Part shown: in pieces, positions 32,095 through 42,810 of the stretch
Layout: each line of letters opens with the position of its first letter
Position numbering within the stretch: the stretch's first letter is position 1
Assembly: GCF_946190065.1 (NCBI RefSeq)
Contig: NZ_CAMHZD010000011.1
Location: forward strand, 1 to 64,000
Source: Streptococcus mitis
Lineage (GTDB): Bacteria; Bacillota; Bacilli; Lactobacillales; Streptococcaceae
Direction: 5' to 3'
DNA length: 64,000 bases
Translations under genes and position numbers: made by a program
Notes under the pieces: model-generated
Told to the model about the DNA's origin: nothing
What the model saw: only the letters and a program-made list of their open reading frames with translations
The model's database searches: none

Positions 32095-32463
32095 TTATCT
32101 ACCAGGGAATCGCGGAGCTTGTTTGCTTTTGGGTGAAGAAGTAGGTTTTGATTTATCTTTTTTTACTCCCTTATTCATCTCTTTAACAAGCTTAGCGATT
32201 CGTTCTTTTTCAACTTTATCAGCTTGGTATTCCCCTTGCTCCTCAGAAGTAGGTTGTGTCAACAAGATGTCAATATTCATGTCAGGGATGTCAACTTTAT
32301 CACCAATACGAAGTTTTTTACCACGACGATTCTCTAATTCCCCATTAAAGTAAACAGAATGTTCAGAGAGAAATGATTTGATAGCTCCTCCGCTATGTGT
32401 AATTCCAAGTTCTTTGAGTAGTGCTTGGAGGGTAATAAATTCTTCAAATAATTTGTATTCCAT
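32095..32463 (-). CDS. yaaA: S4-domain protein YaaA
   Basis: The 122-aa protein has an S4 RNA-binding fold in its first 70 residues ([28 protein letters not shown]), then a lysine-rich tail ending in RFPGR. In Bacillus the same protein is encoded before recF and has been linked to 50S assembly. The role here is inferred. Confidence 0.88.
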   Translation of the reverse strand: MEYKLFEEFITLQALLKELGITHSGGAIKSFLSEHSVYFNGELENRRGKKLRIGDKVDIPDMNIDILLTQPTSEEQGEYQADKVEKERIAKLVKEMNKGVKKDKSKPTSSPKSKQAPRFPGR

Positions 32464-32588
32464 AATTCACCTCAATCTTTGGTATTATACCATATTTTCC
32501 TAAAAATAGTGAGAGAAATAGGGAGAAATGTAAGCGATTTTTATTTCAAAAGTGTTACAGAGAACAAGAAAATTTCAGGTTTTCGTGA

Positions 32589-32594
32589 TATAAT
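32589..32594 (+). promoter_or_regulatory. -10 element of the M16 peptidase-rodZ-pgsA operon
   Basis: TATAAT lies 28 bp before the start at 32622, which is preceded by a strong AAGGAGG. Confidence 0.75.
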
Positions 32595-32621
32595 AGAAGT
32601 CTGTATATAAGGAGGTAAATC

Positions 32622-33872
32622 ATGGAGTTAGTGCATGGAATTTCAACACATTTTATCCAATCAAAAAAGTTTAAAACGAACAAAATCACCGTGCGTTTTA
32701 CCGCTCCATTATCTCTTGATACGATTGCAGGTCGCATGTTGAGTGCGAGTATGCTAGAGACTGCTAATCAGATGTACCCCACTTCTCAAGATTTGAGAAA
32801 ACATTTGGCCAGTCTATACGGTACAGATATGTCAACCAATTGTTTCAGAAGAGGGCAAAGTCACATTGTAGAATTGACATTTACCTATGTTCGTGATGAG
32901 TTTTTAAGTAGGAAAAATGTGCTAACTTCTCAGGTTTTGGAACTTGTAAAAGAAACTCTTTTTTCACCCGTAGTAGTTGACAATGGGTTTGATTCGGCCT
33001 TATTTGAAATTGAGAAAAAACAATTACTAGCAAGTTTAGCAGCCGATATGGATGATTCTTTTTATTTCGCACATAAAGAATTAGATAAATTATTTTTTCA
33101 TGATGAACGTCTCAAATTGGAATACAGTGATTTACGAAATCGTATTTTAGCTGAAACTCCACAAAGTTCTTATTCTTGTTTCCAAGAATTTTTGGCTAAT
33201 GATCGAATAGATTTCTTTTTCCTAGGTGACTTTAATGAGGTTGAAATTCAAAATGTATTAGAATCAGTTGGCTTCAAAGGTCGAGATGGAGATGTGAAGG
33301 CTCAGTATTGTCAACCATATTCTAATATCCTTCAGGAAGGTATGATTCGGAAAAATGTGGGACAATCCATTTTGGAATTGGGTTATCATTTCCCTTCTGA
33401 ATATGGTGATGAGCAACATTTACCAATGATTGTAATGAATGGTTTACTGGGCGGATTTGCTCACTCTAAACTCTTTACAAATGTTCGTGAAGATGCTGGA
33501 TTAGCTTATACAATTTCCAGTCAGCTCGATTTATTTAGTGGGTTCTTGAGGATGTATGCTGGTATTGATCGAGAAAATCGGAACCAGGCTCGTAAAATGA
33601 TGAATAATCAACTGCTTGATTTAAAAAAAGGATATTTTACAGAGCTTGAATTAGAGCAGACAAAGGAGATGATTCGTCGGTCTTTGTTACTTTCTCAAGA
33701 TAATCAATCTTCATTGATTGAACGTGCTTATCAAAATGCCTTACTTGGAAAATCTTCAGCAGACTTTAAAAGTTGGGTTGCAAAACTCGAGAAAGTTGAC
33801 AAAGATGCTATTTGTAGAGCAGCTAATAATGTGAAACTACAAGCGATTTACTTTATGGAAGGAATAGAATGA
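32622..33872 (+). CDS. ymfF: M16-family peptidase-like protein, non-zinc partner
   Basis: The 416-aa protein has the two-half M16 fold, with the C-terminal signature GGFAHSKLFTNVREDAGLAYTI. The HxxEH zinc site is absent; the equivalent place reads SASMLETAN. It overlaps the second M16 gene by ATGA, so the two may form a heterodimer in which only the partner is catalytic. This is known for some bacterial M16 pairs but inferred here. The YmfF-YmfH-RodZ-PgsA order matches Bacillus. Confidence 0.88.
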   Translation: MELVHGISTHFIQSKKFKTNKITVRFTAPLSLDTIAGRMLSASMLETANQMYPTSQDLRKHLASLYGTDMSTNCFRRGQSHIVELTFTYVRDEFLSRKNVLTSQVLELVKETLFSPVVVDNGFDSALFEIEKKQLLASLAADMDDSFYFAHKELDKLFFHDERLKLEYSDLRNRILAETPQSSYSCFQEFLANDRIDFFFLGDFNEVEIQNVLESVGFKGRDGDVKAQYCQPYSNILQEGMIRKNVGQSILELGYHFPSEYGDEQHLPMIVMNGLLGGFAHSKLFTNVREDAGLAYTISSQLDLFSGFLRMYAGIDRENRNQARKMMNNQLLDLKKGYFTELELEQTKEMIRRSLLLSQDNQSSLIERAYQNALLGKSSADFKSWVAKLEKVDKDAICRAANNVKLQAIYFMEGIE

Positions 33873-35152
33873 CAAAGGTTGTTTTTGAAGAAAAATACTA
33901 TCCAGCTGTAAAAGAAATGGTTTATCGAACTCGTTTGTTAAATGGATTGACAGTTGCTCTTTTGCCTAAAAAAGAATTTAAAGAGGTTTACGGGAGTGTA
34001 ACTGTACAGTTTGGTTCGGTAGATACGCTTGTCACAGAAGTTGACGGAGATGTAAAACAATATCCTGCGGGAATTGCTCATTTTCTTGAACATAAATTGT
34101 TTGAGAGAGAAAATGCTAGCGATTTGATGTCGGCTTTTACGAGTCTAGGTGCAGATAGTAATGCCTTTACAAGCTTTACAAAAACAAGCTATCTTTTTTC
34201 AGCAACGGATCATTTTTTAGAAAATTTGGACTTACTTGATGAATTGGTAACATCAGCACATTTTACTGAAGATTCCATTTTAAGAGAGCAGGATATTATC
34301 CAGCAAGAACGAGAAATGTATCAAGATGATCCAGATTCGTGCTTATTCTTTTCAACTTTAGCGAATTTGTATCCTGACACACCTTTAGCAACTGATATAG
34401 TTGGAAGTGAGGAATCAATTGCCCAAATTAATCTAACTAATTTGCAAGAAAATTTTACAAGGTTTTACAAACCTGTAAACATGTCTCTGTTTTTAGTTGG
34501 CAATTTTGACGTGGGTCAGGTACAGGATTATTTTGAAAGAAAAGAACTGGAAGATTTAGATGTTCAGGAACTAGCAAGAGAAAAGTTTGTTTTACAACCT
34601 GTAAAGCAAACAGACAGCATGAGGATGGAAGTATCTTCTCCCAAACTAGCGATTGGTGTTAGAGGTAAACAAGAAGTTGCCGAAGCGGATTGCTATCGAC
34701 ATCATATTTTATTAAAATTATTGTTTGCAATGATGTTTGGTTGGACTTCGGATCGTTTTCAGAAATTATATGAATCAGGTAAAATTGACGCATCCTTATC
34801 TCTGGAAGTTGAAGTAACAAGTCGCTTTCATTTTGTCATGTTGACAATGGATACAAAAGAGCCAGTTGCTTTATCTCATCAGTTTAGGAAGGCTATTCGT
34901 AATTTTACAAAGGATTTAGATATTACAGAGGATCATTTAGATATTATCAAAAGAGAGATGTTTGGAGAATTTTTCAGTAGCATGAACTCTCTTGAATTTA
35001 TTGCAACGCAATATGATGCTTTTGAAAATGGTGAGACAATTTTTGATTTGCCAAAAATTTTACAGGAAATTACTTTAGAGGATGTCCTTGATGCTGGACA
35101 TCATTTAATAGATGATGGTGATATAGTTGATTTTACAATATTCCCATCGTAG
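33869..35152 (+). CDS. ymfH: M16-family zinc peptidase
   Basis: The 427-aa product contains the inverted zinc motif HFLEH near residue 70 (GIAHFLEHKLFE), with the downstream Glu in the region QQEREMYQDDP. It is the active partner of the preceding gene. The substrate is unknown; location next to rodZ and pgsA suggests an envelope-related role. Confidence 0.9.
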   Translation: MTKVVFEEKYYPAVKEMVYRTRLLNGLTVALLPKKEFKEVYGSVTVQFGSVDTLVTEVDGDVKQYPAGIAHFLEHKLFERENASDLMSAFTSLGADSNAFTSFTKTSYLFSATDHFLENLDLLDELVTSAHFTEDSILREQDIIQQEREMYQDDPDSCLFFSTLANLYPDTPLATDIVGSEESIAQINLTNLQENFTRFYKPVNMSLFLVGNFDVGQVQDYFERKELEDLDVQELAREKFVLQPVKQTDSMRMEVSSPKLAIGVRGKQEVAEADCYRHHILLKLLFAMMFGWTSDRFQKLYESGKIDASLSLEVEVTSRFHFVMLTMDTKEPVALSHQFRKAIRNFTKDLDITEDHLDIIKREMFGEFFSSMNSLEFIATQYDAFENGETIFDLPKILQEITLEDVLDAGHHLIDDGDIVDFTIFPS

Positions 35153-35193
35153 TAACCTATCATAATCGATACTAGAAAGAAGGAATGACAAGT

Positions 35194-36021
35194 ATGAGGA
35201 AAAAAACAATTGGTGAGGTTTTACGTTTAGCTAGAACCAACCAAGGGTTGACTTTAGAAGAATTACACAAAAAAACAGAAATTCAGTTGGATATGTTGGA
35301 AGCGATGGAAGCTGATGATTTTGATCAACTTCCTAGTCCCTTTTATACTCGTTCTTTTTTGAGAAAGTATGCGTGGGCAGTTGAGCTAGATGAGCGAATT
35401 GTCTTGGATGCTTATGATTCTGGGAGCATGATTACTTATGAGGAAGTAGATGTTGATGAAGACGAGTTGACAGGTAGGAGACGTTCAAGTAAGAAAAATA
35501 AGGCATCATTTTTACCTTTATTTTATTTTATACTCTTTGCACTATCGATTGTCATTTTTGTGACTTATTATGTTTGGAATTATCTCCAGACTCAACCGGA
35601 GCGTTCATCTGCGTCTAGTTATAGTGTAGTCCAAGCAACAAGCTCAACTAGTTCTGTAACTTCATCTTCAAGTAGTAGTTCATCAAGTAGCTCTTCGAAT
35701 ATGGAACCAGCTATAACGGTATCAGGTGAAGGAAATAGAGTAGAAGTTGCTTATAAAACGAGTAAGGAAACTGCAAAATTACAATTATCAGTCTCAGATG
35801 CTAGAAGTTGGGTTAGTGTTTCAGAAAGTGATCTTGAGGGTGGAGTGACCTTATCACCAGATAATAAAAGTGCGGAAACAACAGTTTCAACTAAAAATTC
35901 TGTGACCATTACTTTAGGTGTTGTCAAAGGTGTCGCTTTAACAGTAGATAATCAGACCGTTGACTTATCAAAATTAACATCTCAGACTGGAAAAATCACT
36001 GTAACCTTTACGAAAAATTAA
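35194..36021 (+). CDS. rodZ: RodZ-like cell shape protein
   Basis: The start at 35194 is chosen because AAGGA is 9 nt away; the ATG at 35185 is too close to it. The 275-aa protein has a cytoplasmic HTH (IGEVLRLARTNQGLTLEELH), a transmembrane helix (LFYFILFALSIVIFVTYYVW), a serine-rich linker of about 25 Ser/Thr residues and a C-terminal beta-rich DUF4115 domain. RodZ supports lateral wall growth with MreC, MreD and the elongasome, whose genes lie downstream. Confidence 0.92.
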   Translation: MRKKTIGEVLRLARTNQGLTLEELHKKTEIQLDMLEAMEADDFDQLPSPFYTRSFLRKYAWAVELDERIVLDAYDSGSMITYEEVDVDEDELTGRRRSSKKNKASFLPLFYFILFALSIVIFVTYYVWNYLQTQPERSSASSYSVVQATSSTSSVTSSSSSSSSSSSSNMEPAITVSGEGNRVEVAYKTSKETAKLQLSVSDARSWVSVSESDLEGGVTLSPDNKSAETTVSTKNSVTITLGVVKGVALTVDNQTVDLSKLTSQTGKITVTFTKN

Positions 36022-36031
36022 GGAAAAACGA

Positions 36032-36577
36032 ATGAAAAAAGAACAAATTCCAAATCTCTTAACAATAGGTCGAATTCTTTTTATACCTATTTTTATCTTT
36101 ATTTTAACGGTAGGAAATTCGATAGAGAGTCATATAGTAGCAGCTATTATCTTTGCTATTGCCAGTATTACCGATTATTTAGATGGATATTTAGCTCGTA
36201 AATGGAATGTGGTCAGTAATTTTGGTAAATTTGCAGATCCTATGGCGGATAAGTTACTAGTTATGTCGGCTTTTATTATGCTGATTGAGTTAGGTATGGC
36301 TCCGGCTTGGATTGTTGCAGTGATTATCTGTCGTGAGTTGGCTGTGACAGGTTTAAGGCTTTTATTGGTTGAAACTGGTGGGACGGTTTTAGCAGCAGCA
36401 ATGCCTGGAAAAATTAAAACTTTCAGTCAGATGTTTGCCATTATTTTCTTGCTATTACACTGGACTTTGATTGGCCAAGTTCTACTTTATGTAGCCTTGT
36501 TTTTCACTATCTACTCTGGCTATGATTATTTCAAGGGTAGTGCCTATGTATTTAAAGGGACATTTGGTTCGAAATGA
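36032..36577 (+). CDS. pgsA: CDP-diacylglycerol-glycerol-3-phosphate 3-phosphatidyltransferase
   Basis: PgsA makes phosphatidylglycerol phosphate. The 181-aa membrane protein has the CDP-alcohol phosphotransferase motif DYLDGYLARKWN...GKFADPMADK, with the conserved aspartates. It has about five helices. It overlaps the next gene by 4 nt. Confidence 0.97.
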   Translation: MKKEQIPNLLTIGRILFIPIFIFILTVGNSIESHIVAAIIFAIASITDYLDGYLARKWNVVSNFGKFADPMADKLLVMSAFIMLIELGMAPAWIVAVIICRELAVTGLRLLLVETGGTVLAAAMPGKIKTFSQMFAIIFLLLHWTLIGQVLLYVALFFTIYSGYDYFKGSAYVFKGTFGSK

Positions 36578-37401
36578 AATCAATAATTGATGTAAAAAAT
36601 CTTTCTTTTCGCTATAAGGAAAGTCAGGAATATTACGATGTGAAGGATATTACGTTTCACGTGAAACGTGGAGAATGGCTTTCGATTGTAGGGCATAATG
36701 GTAGTGGTAAATCAACGACGGTTCGCTTAATTGATGGCTTACTGGAAGCAGACTCCGGAGAGATTGTAATTGATGGCCAACGGCTGACTGAGGAAAATGT
36801 TTGGAATATACGTCGTCAAATCGGTATGGTTTTTCAAAATCCAGACAATCAATTTGTTGGAGCGACTGTTGAAGATGATGTTGCCTTTGGTTTGGAAAAT
36901 CAGGGACTTTCTCGTCAAGAAATGAAAAAGAGAGTGGAAGAAGCTCTGGATTTGGTTGGCATGTTGGACTTTAAAAAGAGAGAGCCAGCGCGTCTATCAG
37001 GTGGCCAAAAGCAACGTGTGGCTATTGCAGGTGTTGTAGCCCTAAGACCAGCTATTTTAATCCTAGATGAAGCAACGAGTATGTTGGATCCTGAGGGACG
37101 TAGAGAACTGATTGAGACAGTAAAAGGAATTCGGAAAGACTATGATGTGACGGTCATTTCCATTACACATGATTTGGAAGAAGTTGCCATGAGTGATCGT
37201 GTGTTGATCATGAAAAAAGGGTCAATTGAATCAACTAGTAGTCCAAGGGAGCTTTTCTCTCGAAATGATTTAGATCAAATTGGATTAGACGACCCTTTTG
37301 CCAATCAATTAAAACATTCTTTGAGCCAGAATGGCTATGATTTGCCTGGAAATTATTTGACAGAAAGTGAGCTAGAGGATAAGCTATGGGAATTGCTCTA
37401 G
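36574..37401 (+). CDS. ecfA1: ECF transporter ATPase A1
   Basis: This is one of two ATPases of the energy-coupling factor module used by many vitamin-specific S components. The 275-aa protein has Walker [11 protein letters not shown]-loop [10 protein letters not shown], signature [13 protein letters not shown] and Walker [13 protein letters not shown]. It overlaps pgsA and ecfA2. A parS-like palindrome is embedded in its 5' end at 36653. Confidence 0.97.
   Translation: MKSIIDVKNLSFRYKESQEYYDVKDITFHVKRGEWLSIVGHNGSGKSTTVRLIDGLLEADSGEIVIDGQRLTEENVWNIRRQIGMVFQNPDNQFVGATVEDDVAFGLENQGLSRQEMKKRVEEALDLVGMLDFKKREPARLSGGQKQRVAIAGVVALRPAILILDEATSMLDPEGRRELIETVKGIRKDYDVTVISITHDLEEVAMSDRVLIMKKGSIESTSSPRELFSRNDLDQIGLDDPFANQLKHSLSQNGYDLPGNYLTESELEDKLWELL
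36653..36668. promoter_or_regulatory. parS-like site inside ecfA1
   Basis: CGTTTCACGTGAAACG is a perfect palindrome matching the parS consensus at 14 of 16 bases, with the core GTTTCACGTGAAAC intact. Confidence 0.85.
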
Positions 37402-38225
37402 AAAATGTGAGTTTTACATATCAAGAAGGGACTCCTTTAGCTTCAGCAGCTTTGTCGGATGTTTCTTTGACGATTGAAGATGGTTCTTATACGGCCTTAA
37501 TTGGACATACAGGTAGCGGGAAATCGACTATTTTACAACTCTTAAATGGTTTATTGGTACCAAGTGCAGGCAGTGTGCGGGTATTTGATACCTTAATCAC
37601 CTCGAATTCTAAAAATAAAGATATTCGTCAAATTAGAAAACAGGTTGGCTTGGTATTTCAGTTTGCTGAAAATCAGATCTTTGAAGAAACAGTTTTGAAG
37701 GACGTTGCTTTTGGACCGCAAAATTTTGGAGTTTCTGAAGAAGATGCGGAGCAGATTGCGCGTGAGAAACTGGCTTTGGTTGGAATTGATGAATCACTTT
37801 TTGATCGTAGTCCGTTTGAGTTGTCAGGTGGACAAATGAGACGTGTCGCAATTGCAGGCATACTTGCCATGGAGCCAGCTATATTAGTCTTAGATGAGCC
37901 CACAGCAGGCTTAGATCCCTTGGGGAGAAAAGAGTTGATGAATTTGTTCAAAAAACTCCACCAGTCAGGGATGACTATTGTTTTGGTAACGCATTTGATG
38001 GATGATGTTGCTGAATATGCTAATCAAGTATATGTGATGGAAAAGGGACGTTTAGTTAAGTTTGGTAGACCGAGTGATGTCTTTCAAGATGTTGTCTTCA
38101 TGGAAGGAGTGCAGTTGGGAGTACCTAAAATTACAGCCTTTTGTAAACGATTGGCTGATAGAGGCGTGTCATTTAAACGATTACCGATTAAGATAGAGGA
38201 GTTCAAGGAGTCGCTAAATGGATAG
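37386..38225 (+). CDS. ecfA2: ECF transporter ATPase A2
   Basis: The 279-aa second ATPase has Walker [11 protein letters not shown]-loop [11 protein letters not shown], signature [13 protein letters not shown] and Walker [13 protein letters not shown]. Its start is inside the end of ecfA1 (16-nt overlap), and ecfT starts inside its end. Confidence 0.97.
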   Translation: MGIALENVSFTYQEGTPLASAALSDVSLTIEDGSYTALIGHTGSGKSTILQLLNGLLVPSAGSVRVFDTLITSNSKNKDIRQIRKQVGLVFQFAENQIFEETVLKDVAFGPQNFGVSEEDAEQIAREKLALVGIDESLFDRSPFELSGGQMRRVAIAGILAMEPAILVLDEPTAGLDPLGRKELMNLFKKLHQSGMTIVLVTHLMDDVAEYANQVYVMEKGRLVKFGRPSDVFQDVVFMEGVQLGVPKITAFCKRLADRGVSFKRLPIKIEEFKESLNG

Positions 38226-39012
38226 TATGATTTTGGGGCGTTATATCCCAGGTGATTCGATTGTTCACCGCTTGGATCCACGTAGCAAATTGCTTGCTAT
38301 GATGCTACTGATTTTGATTGTGTTTTGGGCTAATAATCCCTTGACGAATCTAATTCTTTTTATAGCGACAGGGATATTTATTGCCTTGTCAGGAGTATCT
38401 CTTTCATTTTTTATTCAGGGCTTGAAATCTATGTTTTTCTTGATTGCCTTCACAACTATTTTTCAACTGTTTTTCATTTCTAATGGGAATGTTTTATTTG
38501 AGTTTTCGTTTGTGAGAATCACGGATTATGCATTGCAACAAGCTGGAATTATTTTTTGTCGCTTTGTATTGATTATTTTCTTTTCAACTTTGTTAACCTT
38601 AACGACCATGCCCTTAAGTTTGGCCTCAGCTGTCGAAGCTTTGTTAGCACCTTTAAAGCGTGTGAAAGTTCCAGTTCATGAAATTGGATTGATGCTATCT
38701 ATGAGTCTGCGTTTTGTTCCGACATTAATGGATGATACGACGCGGATTATGAATGCACAGAAAGCGCGTGGAGTGGACTTTGGAGAAGGAAGCATTGTTC
38801 AAAAGGTGAAGGCTATGATTCCCATTTTGATTCCTCTTTTTGCGACAAGTTTAAAACGTGCGGATTCCTTGGCTATCGCTATGGAAGCGCGTGGGTATCA
38901 AGGTGGAAAAGGCAGAAGTCAATATCGACAACTGAAATGGACTCGAAAGGATACGCTAGCAATCCTTGTTATTATCGTACTTGGTTGTTGCTTATTTTTC
39001 TTAAAATCTTAG
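38218..39012 (+). CDS. ecfT: ECF transporter transmembrane component EcfT
   Basis: EcfT couples the ATPases to substrate-binding S proteins. The 264-aa protein has about five or six hydrophobic helices and the coupling-helix motifs [11 protein letters not shown] and [10 protein letters not shown] (AxxARG). No S component is present here, as expected for a shared group II module. Confidence 0.96.
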   Translation: MDSMILGRYIPGDSIVHRLDPRSKLLAMMLLILIVFWANNPLTNLILFIATGIFIALSGVSLSFFIQGLKSMFFLIAFTTIFQLFFISNGNVLFEFSFVRITDYALQQAGIIFCRFVLIIFFSTLLTLTTMPLSLASAVEALLAPLKRVKVPVHEIGLMLSMSLRFVPTLMDDTTRIMNAQKARGVDFGEGSIVQKVKAMIPILIPLFATSLKRADSLAIAMEARGYQGGKGRSQYRQLKWTRKDTLAILVIIVLGCCLFFLKS

Positions 39013-39071
39013 TAGATTTTAAAGAATTGCTTAAAAGTTACTGTAACAGTTTTTGATATAAAGGTAGGGAT

Positions 39072-39890
39072 ATGAACCGTTTTAAAAAATCAAAATATGT
39101 CATTATTGTTTTTGTCACTGTTCTGCTTGTGTCAGCTCTCTTAGCGACGACTTATTCAAGTACAATTGTGACAAAATTAGGCGATGGAATCTCATTGGTT
39201 GATAGAGTTGTGCAAAAACCTTTTCAGTGGTTTGATTCTGTCAAATCAGATTTGGCTCATTTGACACGAACTTATAATGAAAATGAAAGTTTGAAGAAAC
39301 AGATTTACCAATTAGAAGTTAAATCAAATGAGGCGGAAAGTTTAAAGACGGAAAATGAACAACTGCGTCAACTGCTTGATATGAAGTCCAAGTTACAAGC
39401 CACAAAGACTTTGGCATCAGATGTTATTATGCGTTCTCCAGTATCTTGGAAGCAGGAGTTGACCCTGGATGTAGGCAAATCAAAAGGAGCTTCTGAGAAC
39501 ATGTTAGCCATTGCAAATGGTGGTTTGATTGGGAGTGTTTCAAAAGTGGAAGAGAACTCTACTATGGTCAACCTTCTGACAAATACGGAAAACGCTGATA
39601 AGATTTCTGTTAAAATTCAACATGGTTCTACTACAATTTATGGGATTATTGTTGGTTATGACAAGGAAAATGAGGTTCTTAAAATTAGCCAATTAAATAG
39701 TAATAGCGATATTAGTGCGGGCGATAAGGTGACCACTGGTGGATTAGGAAACTTTAATGTTGCGGATATTCCAGTTGGTGAAGTGGTTGCCACAACGCAT
39801 AGTACGGACTATTTGACACGAGAAGTAACTGTTAAATTGAGTGCAGATACTCATAATGTGAATGTGATAGAATTAGTGGGGAATTCATAA
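39072..39890 (+). CDS. mreC: Cell shape protein MreC
   Basis: The 272-aa bitopic protein has one N-terminal helix (YVIIVFVTVLLVSALLATTY), a coiled coil (about residues 65-105) and a beta-barrel extracellular domain (AIANGGLIGSV, VTTGGLGNF). It organises peripheral peptidoglycan synthesis. It overlaps mreD by one base. Confidence 0.96.
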   Translation: MNRFKKSKYVIIVFVTVLLVSALLATTYSSTIVTKLGDGISLVDRVVQKPFQWFDSVKSDLAHLTRTYNENESLKKQIYQLEVKSNEAESLKTENEQLRQLLDMKSKLQATKTLASDVIMRSPVSWKQELTLDVGKSKGASENMLAIANGGLIGSVSKVEENSTMVNLLTNTENADKISVKIQHGSTTIYGIIVGYDKENEVLKISQLNSNSDISAGDKVTTGGLGNFNVADIPVGEVVATTHSTDYLTREVTVKLSADTHNVNVIELVGNS

Positions 39891-40384
39891 TGAGACAGTT
39901 GAAGCGGGTTGGAGTATTTTTATTGCTTCCTTTCTTTGTTCTAATTGATGCCCATATTAGTCAGCTTCTGGGCTCGTTTTTTCCCCACGTGCAGTTGGCC
40001 AGTCATTTTCTATTTTTGTTTCTCTTATTTGAGACGATTGAAGTATCAGAGTATCTCTATTTAGCCTATTGTTTTGTAGTGGGTTTGGTTTATGATATTT
40101 ACTTTTTCCACTTGGTAGGGATTGCGACTCTGTTATTCGTCTTGTTGGGGGCATTTCTCCATAAATTTAATAGTGTTATTTTATTGAATCGTTGGACGAG
40201 AATGTTGGCAATTATTGTCATGACTTTTCTATTTGAGATGGGAGCTTATATACTTGCAATAGTAGTAGGTCTAACTGTGGATAGTATGTCTTTGTTTATA
40301 GTCTATAGTTTAGTGCCATCAATGATTTTGAACCTTATATGGATGATTATTTTTCAGTTTATTTTTGAAAAATTTTACCTATAA
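39890..40384 (+). CDS. mreD: Cell shape protein MreD
   Basis: The 164-aa protein is almost entirely hydrophobic, with about five membrane helices, and directly follows mreC. Family assignment relies on position and profile as much as on sequence. mreB is not present, as usual for ovococci. Confidence 0.92.
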   Translation: MRQLKRVGVFLLLPFFVLIDAHISQLLGSFFPHVQLASHFLFLFLLFETIEVSEYLYLAYCFVVGLVYDIYFFHLVGIATLLFVLLGAFLHKFNSVILLNRWTRMLAIIVMTFLFEMGAYILAIVVGLTVDSMSLFIVYSLVPSMILNLIWMIIFQFIFEKFYL

Positions 40385-40398
40385 GAAAGAAATAAAAA

Positions 40399-40442
40399 TG
40401 TAACAAAGGCGTAATATTCATTAGGCCTTTTTTTGGTATACT
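40399..40442 (+). promoter_or_regulatory. WalR (VicR) box and promoter of pcsB
   Basis: TGTAAC, five bases, CGTAAT (40399-40415) resembles the WalR direct repeat TGTWAH-N5-TGTWAH, with one base off in the second half. The -10 TATACT is at 40437-40442. WalRK control of pcsB is established in pneumococcus. Confidence 0.7.
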
Positions 40443-40477
40443 AGTATTGTCTTTAAAAGAAGGAGTATTTACGAAAT

Positions 40478-41728
40478 ATGAAGAAAAAAATCTTAGCGTC
40501 ACTTTTATTAAGTACAGTATTGGTTTCTCAAGTAGCTGTTTTAACAACTGCGCATGCAGAAACTACTGATGACAAAATTGCTGCTCAAGATAATAAAATT
40601 AGTAACTTAACAGCACAACAACAAGAAGCCCAAAAACAAGTTGATCAAATTCAGGAGCAAGTATCTGCTATTCAAACAGAGCAATCAAACTTGCAATCTG
40701 AAAATGATAGACTACAAGCAGAATCTAAAAAGCTTGAGGGTGAAATTACAGAACTTTCTAAGAATATTGTATCTCGTAATGATTCATTGCAAAAACAAGC
40801 TCGTAGCGCTCAAACAAATGGAGCTGCAACAAACTACATCAATACAATTGTAAATTCAAAATCAATTACAGAAGCTATCTCACGTGTTGCTGCAATGAGT
40901 GAAATCGTGTCTGCAAACAACAAAATGTTGGAACAACAAAAAGCAGATAAAAAAGCTATTTCTGAAAAACAAGTAGCAAACAATGATGCAATTAATACAG
41001 TTATTGCAAATCAGCAAAAACTAGCTGATGATGCTCAATCATTAACTACAAAACAAGCTGAGTTGAAAGCTGCAGAATTGAATCTTGCTGCTGAAAAGGC
41101 TACTGCAGAGGATGAAAAAGCAAGTTTACTTGAGAAAAAAGCAGAAGCAGAAGCAGAAGCTAAAGCAGCTGCAGAAGCAGAAGCAGCTTACAAAGCTAAA
41201 CAAGCAAGTCAACAACAAACAGTAGTTGCTTCTGGAAATACAACTTTTACAGCGCAGGTTCAAGCAGTATCTACTACTTCTTCATCATCAAGTTCATCTG
41301 AATCTAGTTCGTCTGAATCATCTTCAAGCAGTGCTTCAACAGAATCAACAAGCTACACTCCTGCACCAGTAAAACATCATCCAACATACAGTACTAACGC
41401 TTCAAGTTATCCAACTGGTGAGTGTACATGGGGAGCTAAGACATTGGCACCTTGGGCAGGAGACTATTGGGGTAATGGAGCGCAGTGGGCTACAAGTGCA
41501 GCTGCAGCAGGATTCCGTACAGGATCTACACCTCAAGTTGGTGCTATTGCATGTTGGAATGATGGTGGATATGGACACGTAGCCGTGGTTACAGCTGTTT
41601 CATCATCAACAAGTATCCAAGTATCTGAATCAAACTATGGTGGAAATCGTACAATCGGAAATAAACGTGGATGGTTCAATCCTACTACAACTTCAGAAGG
41701 TTTTGTAACATATATCTATCCAAACTAA
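40478..41728 (+). CDS. pcsB: Septum-splitting hydrolase PcsB
   Basis: PcsB is an exported CHAP-domain endopeptidase activated by FtsEX for daughter-cell separation. The 416-aa protein has a signal peptide ending near AHAETT, a long helical coiled coil (about residues 30-255), an Ala/Glu-rich part, a serine-rich linker and a C-terminal CHAP domain with the catalytic Cys in TGECTWGAK and His in GYGHVAVV. A WalR-type box lies upstream and a terminator follows. Confidence 0.97.
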   Translation: MKKKILASLLLSTVLVSQVAVLTTAHAETTDDKIAAQDNKISNLTAQQQEAQKQVDQIQEQVSAIQTEQSNLQSENDRLQAESKKLEGEITELSKNIVSRNDSLQKQARSAQTNGAATNYINTIVNSKSITEAISRVAAMSEIVSANNKMLEQQKADKKAISEKQVANNDAINTVIANQQKLADDAQSLTTKQAELKAAELNLAAEKATAEDEKASLLEKKAEAEAEAKAAAEAEAAYKAKQASQQQTVVASGNTTFTAQVQAVSTTSSSSSSSESSSSESSSSSASTESTSYTPAPVKHHPTYSTNASSYPTGECTWGAKTLAPWAGDYWGNGAQWATSAAAAGFRTGSTPQVGAIACWNDGGYGHVAVVTAVSSSTSIQVSESNYGGNRTIGNKRGWFNPTTTSEGFVTYIYPN

Positions 41729-41738
41729 TGAATGAAAC

Positions 41739-41764
41739 AAAGAGGCTCGATTTGAGTCTCTTTT
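41739..41764 (+). terminator. Terminator after pcsB
   Basis: AAAGAGGCTC and GAGTCTCTTTT form a stem with a short loop ending in T residues. Confidence 0.8.
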
Positions 41765-41807
41765 ATGATTTATATAGTTACCTGCTTTAAAAATCTATTA
41801 AAATGGC

Positions 41808-41952
41808 TTGAAAATATTGAAAAAGTATGGTAAAATGAAACTTGTCGTGTGAACGATAATACTCATTCTTGATGAATTGTGAAACAGTTGCCCTTGGGTC
41901 GTTTTGCGAGTTGAAGTCAAGAAGAGGAAAAAAACAAAAAGGAGAAATACTC
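41808..41952 (+). promoter_or_regulatory. Promoter and leader of rpsB
   Basis: TTGAAA (41808-41813), a 17-bp spacer and TAAAAT (41831-41836) make a promoter that gives a leader of about 110 nt. rpsB leaders in Firmicutes often bind S2 for autoregulation, but I did not identify the conserved fold with certainty. Confidence 0.6.
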
Positions 41953-42732
41953 ATGGCAGTAATTTCAATGAAACAACTTCTTGAGGCTGGTGTACACTTT
42001 GGTCACCAAACTCGTCGCTGGAACCCTAAGATGGCTAAGTACATCTTCACTGAGCGTAACGGAATCCACGTTATCGACTTACAACAAACTGTAAAATACG
42101 CTGACCAAGCTTACGATTTCATGCGTGATGCAGCAGCTAATGATGCAGTTGTATTGTTCGTTGGTACTAAGAAACAAGCAGCTGATGCAGTTGCTGAAGA
42201 AGCAGTACGTTCAGGTCAATACTTCATCAACCACCGTTGGTTGGGTGGAACTCTTACAAACTGGGGAACAATCCAAAAACGTATCGCTCGTTTGAAAGAA
42301 ATCAAACGCATGGAAGAAGATGGGACTTTCGAAGTTCTTCCTAAGAAAGAAGTTGCACTTCTTAACAAACAACGTGCACGTCTTGAAAAATTCTTGGGTG
42401 GTATCGAAGATATGCCTCGTATTCCAGACGTAATGTACGTAGTTGACCCACATAAAGAGCAAATCGCTGTTAAAGAAGCTAAAAAATTGGGAATCCCAGT
42501 TGTAGCGATGGTTGACACAAATACAGATCCAGATGATATCGATGTAATCATCCCAGCTAACGATGACGCTATCCGCGCTGTTAAATTGATCACAGCTAAA
42601 TTGGCTGACGCTATCATCGAAGGACGTCAAGGTGAAGATGCAGCAGCAGTTGAAGCAGAATTTGCAGCTTCAGAAGCTCAAGCAGATTCAATCGAAGAAA
42701 TCGTTGAAGTTGTAGAAGGCGACAACGCTTAA
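41953..42732 (+). CDS. rpsB: 30S ribosomal protein S2
   Basis: The start at 41953 ([20 protein letters not shown]) follows AAGGAG and is the family start; an in-frame ATG at 41869 lies in the leader. The 259-aa protein has the normal S2 sequence and an acidic C-terminus. The codon use is strongly biased, as for highly expressed genes. Confidence 0.98.
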   Translation: MAVISMKQLLEAGVHFGHQTRRWNPKMAKYIFTERNGIHVIDLQQTVKYADQAYDFMRDAAANDAVVLFVGTKKQAADAVAEEAVRSGQYFINHRWLGGTLTNWGTIQKRIARLKEIKRMEEDGTFEVLPKKEVALLNKQRARLEKFLGGIEDMPRIPDVMYVVDPHKEQIAVKEAKKLGIPVVAMVDTNTDPDDIDVIIPANDDAIRAVKLITAKLADAIIEGRQGEDAAAVEAEFAASEAQADSIEEIVEVVEGDNA

Positions 42733-42753
42733 TTTATATAAATAGTAATTACC

Positions 42754-42789
42754 TAGGAGGGCGGGGCTTAGCCCGGCTCTCCTATTTTT
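42754..42789 (+). terminator. Hairpin between rpsB and tsf
   Basis: TAGGAG, GCGGGG, TTA, CCCGG and CTCCTA form a GC-rich stem followed by TTTTT. It probably acts as a partial terminator that sets the rpsB/tsf ratio. Confidence 0.8.
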
Positions 42790-42810
42790 AAAAAATATAG
42801 GAGAATCAAA

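Noticed and set aside
41869-41952. N-terminal extension of ribosomal protein S2
   Set aside because: The extension falls in the 5' leader; S2 proteins begin at [10 protein letters not shown], which has AAGGAG before it.
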